Below, piece by piece: positions 56,897 through 64,000 of a stretch of 64,000 nt of DNA. A model generated the notes under the pieces. That model searched no databases, was not told where the DNA came from, and saw nothing but the letters and a program-made list of their open reading frames with translations. Every line of letters begins with the position of its first letter. The first letter of the stretch is position 1. Made by a program: the position numbers and the translations under genes. Source of the stretch: Crocodylus rhombifer (lineage: Eukaryota; Chordata; Crocodylia; Crocodylidae); the NCBI GenBank assembly GCA_038503035.1, contig JAVSML010001167.1, positions 502,831 to 566,830 of the forward strand, read 5' to 3'.

Positions 56897-59800
56897 CTGA
56901 AAAAAAGAATAATTATTGTTTCTCAAGTAGAAAATATTTAAAATGTAAGCAAATTATTTTAACGTTCATATTTAAAAACAAAATTTACATGGGGCATAAA
57001 GGTTCAGTGACAACTAATTTGTACTCAGCTTCAAAATTTCTGCTTAAGTTTGTTTCATGAGAAGGAAATAAACTAGCCTGACAAAACAAATAATACTTCT
57101 AACAGAACTTTAAAATACTTATCTTAAGGAAAATCAGGAAAGATTCTATACAATAAAGATTTTGTCATCCAAAAAGGTCAAGATTTGAAGGTCAAATTTT
57201 CTAGTTCTATGCAGATAAACATGTAAGCCATTAATTAGTATGCATTTAATTGATATGCAAGGTTACTTTTCAGTTAGTATGACACTGGTATACAATAGAA
57301 AAGAAGTTTTGTTCATCAAAAAATAGCAAAATCTTAAAAATAAATAACTTGACAAAACTTCACAGCTACCTACTAATCAATTGTTTCTTTGTCCAGTTTT
57401 CATTTTAAAAGTTGTCCTGACATCATGATTTGGAGGGTTTATGTATTTATTTATTTGTGCTCCCTTCAGGAAACTGAGTGAAGATTTCACTTCTAAAAAT
57501 CTATAAACATTTAACTAATTCATTCTTCCAGTGAGAAGGTTATAGAGCCACAGCAATAAAGTTTGGGCAGCAATAAAGTTTGTCTGCCCAAAAGTCTAGA
57601 CATGACCAATCATTTTATAGGTGTCCCACTAATTCAACAAGCAACATTAAGGGAACCAAAGAGTAACCAAATGCATCAAAATGGATGGAATATACAGAGA
57701 AAACTAAGTGTCAATCAATGTATTCGTCATCAACAAAGTTTCTATTTATATTAGAGTTTGCATTAATATTCATACTTCACTGGATAAAGCAGAGCAAATA
57801 CTAGTACCAAATGATTATCAAATAATTCTGATAAAGCCACTGTTACCTGGATTACAAATCAAACATTCTAATAAAAAATTAGGAACTGGCAAAACCTAAA
57901 TTCATATTACAAAGACTACATTTTATCTGGTTAACATACAAGTAAGAAAATCTATCTTCTGGCATCTGGAAGACCAAAGAGGAAACAGAAATAGTAATTA
58001 CTGATGTAGAAAAAAAATTAAAATTCCCAAGGAACTGATGCACTCACCCTTTTTTCAATATTGCCATAATCAAAGCTACTATATATGGCACAACCTTTAT
58101 CCTCAACTTCCTCTTTCTATAGAGTTTGCCTCTCGATGTTTATTACAACAGTGGGCAAGGAGTACAACTGGGCTTTTATTTAGAATTTCCTTAAACACAT
58201 CAAATCAAACAACTGAGACACTAACCAACCAAGATAAATGATGAAGACTAATGCCACACCTTCCATAACAAGGACACTAAGACATACATTAACTGAGCTG
58301 ACATCCTTAATTGCATCCCAGCAACTTAGAGTTTCCAAAAACAATGACAACCTAATTACAAATCCAAATGTATTAAGTCAGCACCATAAATATTTTAAAT
58401 CAATTACCTAAGAGAAGGTCTAGAAAACAATAAGCACGCATACAACTTCCAAAATGAAGTGAAAAATCTTAAAGCAATACAATGTCAGTTTATTTCTTTG
58501 ACTTGCTGTTTTTTCTAGAGATCAGCACTGATAGAGAACTTAACAATTTCCTCTTGCTTGCATTGCAATTCAGGTTGTCTGCCTCAGACACCCTTTAGTC
58601 TGTTACCATAGCAATACTAAGGCAAGTTAAAAATGACTGAATAATCAAAAGGTCTACTTTACATTTTTTTCTGACAGAAAAGGATGTACAGACCTGTATA
58701 TTTAGGCCCGTGCAATGGACTAATAGATATAAAAGGTTGAAAATTCATTCTGAACTCGCCCTGTCATTAGCTATTAATGTTAAGGTGAAACAGAAAGGTA
58801 GATTTGCTTTCACCTAGTAATGCTATTATATAAAATAAACAGATCCAAAATGAAAAGCTTGACACTCATTTGGTAGCTTTTCCGAATGACTATTACAGTG
58901 AGATCAAGTGAGAGAAAATATATCATTGCATAAGAAGAAATATCCATTTTAGCATTTAAATCTGCCAGTATTCAACAGCATACAGTGAACTAGCAAAGAT
59001 ATTTTCACCCAATACACCTAAAAGAGTCACCAAAAATCGTAAAAATAACACGTTACCTGCTTCCTCACAATTTCAAATTCCACAACATTATGGTAAATAT
59101 TCCAAAATGCTACACATTTCTAACCATACCATTCAGCAAGCCACAAAGTGAGACTACAAATAATCCAGAATATGCATATTGGCACTACAGAAAACAGAGC
59201 ATTTTGAACAAAACAACTATTGCAAAGGTGCATACAGAAAACCAACAATCTTTCAAGCACACACATAGACACAAAGCTATACCTCTAGTTAGGTTAGAAT
59301 AAACAACACAGCTTCTTTTCATGCATTCAAAAAAGGCAAAACAACATATAATAAAACTCATTAACCAAAATCAGATCCCACTAGTTCCTATCACCCGTAC
59401 CAAAAATGAAAAAACCCACAAAACACAAATGTTAATAACCGACTCCTATTTCTGCAACAAACAGAAGCAGCTAGCAAACATCTGCACCTCTCACAAATAT
59501 TGCGGTACTGAAGCTGGCTACTGCTGTGTGAAATAGTTATTATGCAGGAGAGGCCGCTGCAGTTCAGAGACGACATACAATAAAAGGCAGACAGCAGTCT
59601 ATAGAAATTCAAATCCTGAGTAAGAGGATTTACCTAGAAGGCACTGTTCTGAATGTTAAAAAGTAGCTGTGTCTCTTCAAGAGCTGCAGTTGAAGTCATG
59701 ATACAACTTGATTTGTAGCAATTTATAATAGCACAATTACCGCAAGACTATTTTGTCTCCTTTAGAGTCCTTGACTTGCCTATGTGACTGGGGTAACTAT

Positions 59801-60385
59801 TCTGGATATAACCTTTCTAAGGCATTAAAGCACACACTGCTCACATGTGAACATAATTACTGAATATATTATTGTGTCTGGTGTAAAAAGGAAGTAACTT
59901 GTCATTGAATTAAATAATTTAATGAATCTACTTACTATTTGAAAATCAAGAATATTATACAAAAATATACTCAAATAATATATTACATGTACACAATCAG
60001 ATTATTTTAATATACTTGACTTGTATAACCTTTAAAATTAAAATAAGCAACTAAATGGATGTCTGTGGTTATATTACATTAAAAAATAATCACCAAATAT
60101 AAAAGGCAATTTTTTCAAACTTAAAGTATTTAATCTTTTGTTTTTAAATTTGTTTTAAAATAGTGATTTAAAATATTTTCTCTCTAGGGTGATATAATAA
60201 AATTTTCCTGATGGACAGTTCTACATTTATTTAGCAAAGGAAGCAAACCATCATTTGAAGCCTGACAATTCTGACATGGAACTTACCACAGGGGAAAGCT
60301 TGATCACAACTCAGTACAATTCTGTAAGAGGCAGCCTTTTCTGACTATATGACCTAGGTGTGATGAGTACGTTCTTTAGAGCTAT
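56897..60385 (-). other. KDM6A intron, no confident feature
   Basis: AT-rich sequence upstream of the first TPR exon seen. I searched for the preceding exon (residues before HFQLAL, such as MFKVNTDYESSLK) and did not find it. Confidence 0.45.
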
Positions 60386-60391
60386 ATTTGT

Positions 60392-60643
60392 TCAGATAAC
60401 TAGGACACAGAAAGCCTTGCGTAATCGAAGTGTTGGCAGACAGCCATGGCTCCATTTGCCAGGCATGCTGGGGGGGATCTTGGAGAGGACGTGCAGCACG
60501 TGCTGCCAAATCAACTCATTACTCTGCTCTCCAGGGTCCTTCAAAATTGGAATCAATTCATCTTCTAAGCAAAGGGGCTTGTGAGGCATAAACAGTGTTT
60601 CTTTCACCTTACCCTGCACAATCCAAACAGGAGAAATCGGCTA
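60392..60643 (-). other. Open frame of unknown origin, possible retrocopy fragment
   Basis: The minus strand is open for about 80 codons and reads KETLFMPHKPLCLEDELIPI, then LKDPGEQSNELIWQHVLHVL, and ends CVLVI. The composition looks more protein-like than the other small intronic frames. I do not recognise the family. There is no convincing splice context (CAG before GGTAAGG), and it does not match KDM6A. It could be a fragment of a processed pseudogene, a transposon protein, or chance. Confidence 0.25.
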
Positions 60644-61690
60644 CACGAATAGGACAAAAAAAAGTGCTAAAGACAGAATCAACAACGGTCATATATTTAC
60701 ATAAACTGAATAAGGCCAGTCTGTTCAGGAGAATCTCTTGTTCTGAACTACTATGGCTGCAAAATTCTATTCAAATACAACACTAACAGGAAACTACATT
60801 TTCTTTGGCCAAAAGGTTTAACTGTCATTCACTGGATGTTTTCAGTATGAAAACACAGTGTTTTTTTTACAACCGCATCTGAATATTTATGTTAGCCAAA
60901 AGTCTAGACATGAAAGACTTTGTCATTATTTGTACAACTTCAGAGTTAAGTTCTTCTTAAACTGCAGTCCAAAGACCACTGCAGGAAACAAAACGCTATG
61001 AGGAAGGTAGATGACTGAGGTCCACTACAGTGTTACCTTTTGCTTACATTTTAGTTAACTTCTCTTGGATTAGACTAGCTCAAATGAAAATAGATTACAA
61101 AGCATTCAGGCATCACAGAGTAGCTGACTTCCTGTCTTATTAGGTTCAGCATCAGCAACCCACACCTTCAGACAGGCCAACCTGTTTGAACTTAAAGCAC
61201 TTCAACTTTTGCTAGACATGTGCAACACAGAAATCGAGGTACGGTTTCTAGCTATAGCTCAAAAAATTAGAACCAATGCTGCAGTGCAAACAAGTCTTGA
61301 GAGGTGAATTGTTATACTACATACTCTCCTAAGTAAAACTGAAAAAATGAAAAAAAAAATGGACCACCTCTGAAATTCACTAGTGTGAATGCCTAAATAG
61401 TTGATTCTTAAATATTTTCCTTTCCAAATATCAGATTCATATTATGTCCTTATAACCGGAAATGTAAAAAATGGTACAAATCTATTTATATTTAAATGGC
61501 TTATATGAAATATAGATGAATGCTGTTAATGTTCTAAATTACAAAAAAACCCCATGGAAAATACGACCTTCTTGCCTCTATTTTCTTCTTTGCCTCAAGG
61601 CTCCTACTAACAGCAACTTTTCTGTTGGCACTGGCTTTTTTTTTATTTTTATTTTTTTTAAGACTAATTGCTAAAAAAAAAAAAAAAAAA
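60644..61690. other. Intronic stretch ending in a 21-base A run
   Basis: AT-rich, without recognised genes. The A run at 61673-61693 directly precedes the CR1. Confidence 0.45.
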
Positions 61691-61699
61691 AAATTACTT

Positions 61700-64000
61700 C
61701 AGAAGAGCAGACTCACTTCTTCAGGGAACTGATGGGCAGGATCCCCTGGGAGGCCAATCTGAGGGGGAAAGCAGTCCAGGAGAGCTAGTTGTATTTTAAA
61801 GAAACCTTACTGAGGGCACAGGAACAAACTATCCCAATGTGCAAGAAGAACAGCAAAACATGGCAAATGACCAGTTTGGCTTAGCAAGAAACTCTTCAGT
61901 GAGCTAAAACACAAAAAGGAAGCTTGCAAGAAGTGGAACCTTGGACAGATGACTAGGGAGTATAAGAATACTGCTCAGGCAAGCAGGGCTGAAATCAGGA
62001 AGGTCAAAGCGCAACTGGAGGTACAGCTAGCAAGAGATGTGAAGGGTAACAAGCAGGGTTTCTACAAGTATGCTAGCAACAAGAGGAAGGTCAAGGACAG
62101 TGTGGATCCCTTACTGACTGGCTGAGGCAACCTAGTGACAGATGAGAAGGGAAAGGCTGAAGTACCTAAATGCTTCTTTTACCTCAGTCTTCATAGGTAA
62201 GGTCAGCTCCCAGATTACTGTACCAGGCAGCAGAGTTTTGAGATGAGGTCAGCAGCCAACAGTGGCAAAAAAACAGTTTAGGGATTAATTAGAAAAGCTG
62301 GACATATACAAGTCCACAGAGATGGATGAAATGCACCCAAGGGTACTGAGGAAGTTGGCCGATGTGATTTTAGAGCCACTGGCCATCATCTCTGAAAACT
62401 CATGGTGACCAGGACAGGTCCTGGATTATTGGAAAAGGGCAAATATCATGCCCATATCTGAAAGGGAAGGAGGAGGATCCAGGGAACTACAAAACAGTCA
62501 GCTTCATCTTAATCCCAGGAAAAACTCATAGAGCAGGTTTCTCAAGGAATCCATTTCTAAGCACTTGGAGGAGAAGGTGATTAGGAACAGTCAGCATGGA
62601 TTCACCAAAGGCAACTCACGTCTGACTGCCCTCTATGATGAGATGACTGGCTCCGTGGATGTGAAGGATGTGGTGGACGTAACATACTTTAATTTTAGCG
62701 AGGCATTTGATACTGTCACCCACAGCATTCTTACAAGCAAGATGAAGACGCATGGGTTGGAGGAACAGATTGAAGGTGGATAGAAAGCTGGATGGACTGT
62801 CAGACTCAATGGCTAGTAATCAATGGCTCAATGTCTAGCTGGTATCAAAGTGGAGTGCCCCAGGGATCAGTCCTGGGGCTGGTTTTGTTCAGTATCTTCA
62901 TTAACTATCTGGAAGATGGGATGGATTGCACCCTCAGGAACTGATGAATGACACAAAGCTGGGGGGTGTAATAGATGCACTGGAGATGCACTGAGAGGCT
63001 GAGGGAACCGGGTATATTTAGTCTGCAGGACTAAGTACAGACAGTCAAACACCCGTAGGCTGAATTGATTCAGTCTCTGTACTATAGTTTAAACTACAGA
63101 TTAAACAGAAAAACAACTGGACACACATTTACTTTTGATTCAGCAAACGGAGCCACATCTCTGCAGTGGCTCAGGCCAGAAGCCATGGGAGTGCTAAAGC
63201 ATGACGACTCTGGCATGTAGCCAGGATGGGCTGTACATTTGCTTCCTCTTTCTGCTGCCCCAGAGGTCTCTGGGATATGCAGTCCAGCACCACAGCAGCA
63301 GGACTCTGCAGGGAGTCATTACTTCCTCTTCCTGTTTCCAGGTACCTCTGGGAAGTGTAGTCCAGAGTCACATCCAGCAGTAAGTTTCAGTAAGTTTAGC
63401 AGGGCAAGGCAGATCTGTACTCAGGGGGATTTAACAAGGGGAAGAAGGGTTTAACCCCCTCCTCCCTGGTCCCAAAGTGTTTGCCGAAAGGCGGGGGGCA
63501 GTCCTTGCCTCCTATTCCTCCTCCTGCCAACCCTTCACTATTGTATCAGAGAGCACAGCCTAGCTTAGCCCTGGAAAGCATGCTGGGATTTAACTTGAAC
63601 CAGGAAGGGGCCTGGGACAGAAGTTTTATAAACCAGTTTGACCCAAATCAGTTGAGTCTGATAATACATTCAACCAAGTTTATCTTAAACCAGTTTCAGG
63701 CATTTTGAAACTGGTTTATGTGCACTGAACTCCTATTCTGTTACAGGTTTAAACCAGTTTCTGATCATTTAAACCAGCTTATGTGTAACTTCTGTCCCTA
63801 GCCCAGAAGAGAAGACTGAGAGGGTATTCGATAGCAGCCAGAAGGGCGACTGCAAGGAGCATGGAACTGGACTGTTCTCAGCAGAGAGAGACAACAGAAC
63901 AATGGTCTCAAGTTGCAGCAAGGGAGGTTTAGGTCAGATATTAGGAAAAACTCTCACTAGGAGGGTGGTGAATGAAGCACTGAAAGAAGTTACCTAGAGT
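61700..64000 (+). mobile_element. CR1-like LINE, interrupted and decayed
   Basis: Plus-strand pieces in order: a pre-RT region with AAATGCACCCAAGGGTACTG near 62328; frame 62565-62783 with EEKVIRNSQHGFTKGNSRL and [28 protein letters not shown] sequence near 62860; and, after the insertion at 63029-63803, CAGAAGAGAAGACTGAGAGG and onward. Many stops and frameshifts. It runs off the window. Confidence 0.85.
63029..63803 (-). mobile_element. TIR DNA element inserted in CR1, GGCTA-GGACAGAAGTTAC family
   Basis: Ends are GGACTAAGTACAG and (reverse complement) GGCTAGGGACAG. The CR1 sequence TTTAGTCTGCAG | CAGAAGAGAAG continues on each side, with CAG (63026-63028 and 63804-63806) shared, suggesting a 3-bp target duplication. 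The right 270 bp match 31226-31500 in reverse. Blocks of AAACCAGTTT recur near its right end. No transposase; class unassigned. Confidence 0.72.

Noticed and set aside
59638..59687. 50-bp segment on the minus strand between AACTGCAG and GTAAAT
   Set aside because: It looks like a mini-exon, but neither its translation nor its phase fits KDM6A; chance splice-like signals are common in introns.
61673..61693. A run as a poly(A) tail of a retrocopy
   Set aside because: No processed gene copy lies upstream of it, and CR1 elements do not carry poly(A) tails; treated as low complexity.

Overview
This is a vertebrate nuclear window. It holds the interior of one protein-coding gene on the minus strand, KDM6A (UTX), the H3K27me2/me3 demethylase with N-terminal TPRs and a C-terminal JmjC domain. 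Twelve exons can be read directly: open, with canonical splice signals and matching phases (one intron uses a GC donor). The host is inferred to be a sauropsid, most likely a crocodilian or close relative: the repeats are CR1/L3 LINEs with CTATG-rich 3' ends, several hAT families and foldback DNA elements, and no mammalian Alu or L1 was seen.

Layout, from 5' to 3' of the gene (high to low coordinates). Three TPR-coding exons lie at 56842-56896, 49902-49936 and 39215-39308. Nine exons covering the proline-rich linker through most of the JmjC domain lie at 17999-18128, 16495-16600, 14633-14838, 12684-12748, 12529-12603, 8116-8264, 5068-5182, 1728-1915 and 377-518. The first exons lie above 64000 and the last ones (Zn-binding C-terminus) below 1. 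All iron and 2-oxoglutarate residues I can place are intact.

The most notable point is an absence. Between 18129 and 39214 no exon was found for the roughly 650-700 residues (remaining TPRs and the long Ser/Thr/Asn-rich middle) that normally lie there. The flanking exons have incompatible phases, so they cannot simply splice together. A 10-N gap at 37905-37914 falls in this interval. Either sequence was lost or misplaced in assembly, or this locus is a rearranged or partial copy.

The introns are rich in mobile elements. CR1 copies lie at 27.4-28.9, 35.0-35.3, 38.3-38.5, 40.8-42.4, 55.5-56.3 and 61.7-64.0 kb, with older L3/CR1-like remnants and one decayed RTE-like retrotransposon. Several hAT elements have recognisable 8-bp target duplications (15261-16130, 44340-44671, 51291-51742, 29652-30098, 20763-21146). 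A three-level nest sits at 5343-7212. Large GC-rich imperfect palindromes lie at 5933-6985, 15.26-16.13 and 31.65-33.26 kb. The few open frames over 60 codons outside exons are LINE reverse transcriptase pieces or chance frames in GC-rich repeats, apart from one unexplained short frame at 60.4-60.6 kb.
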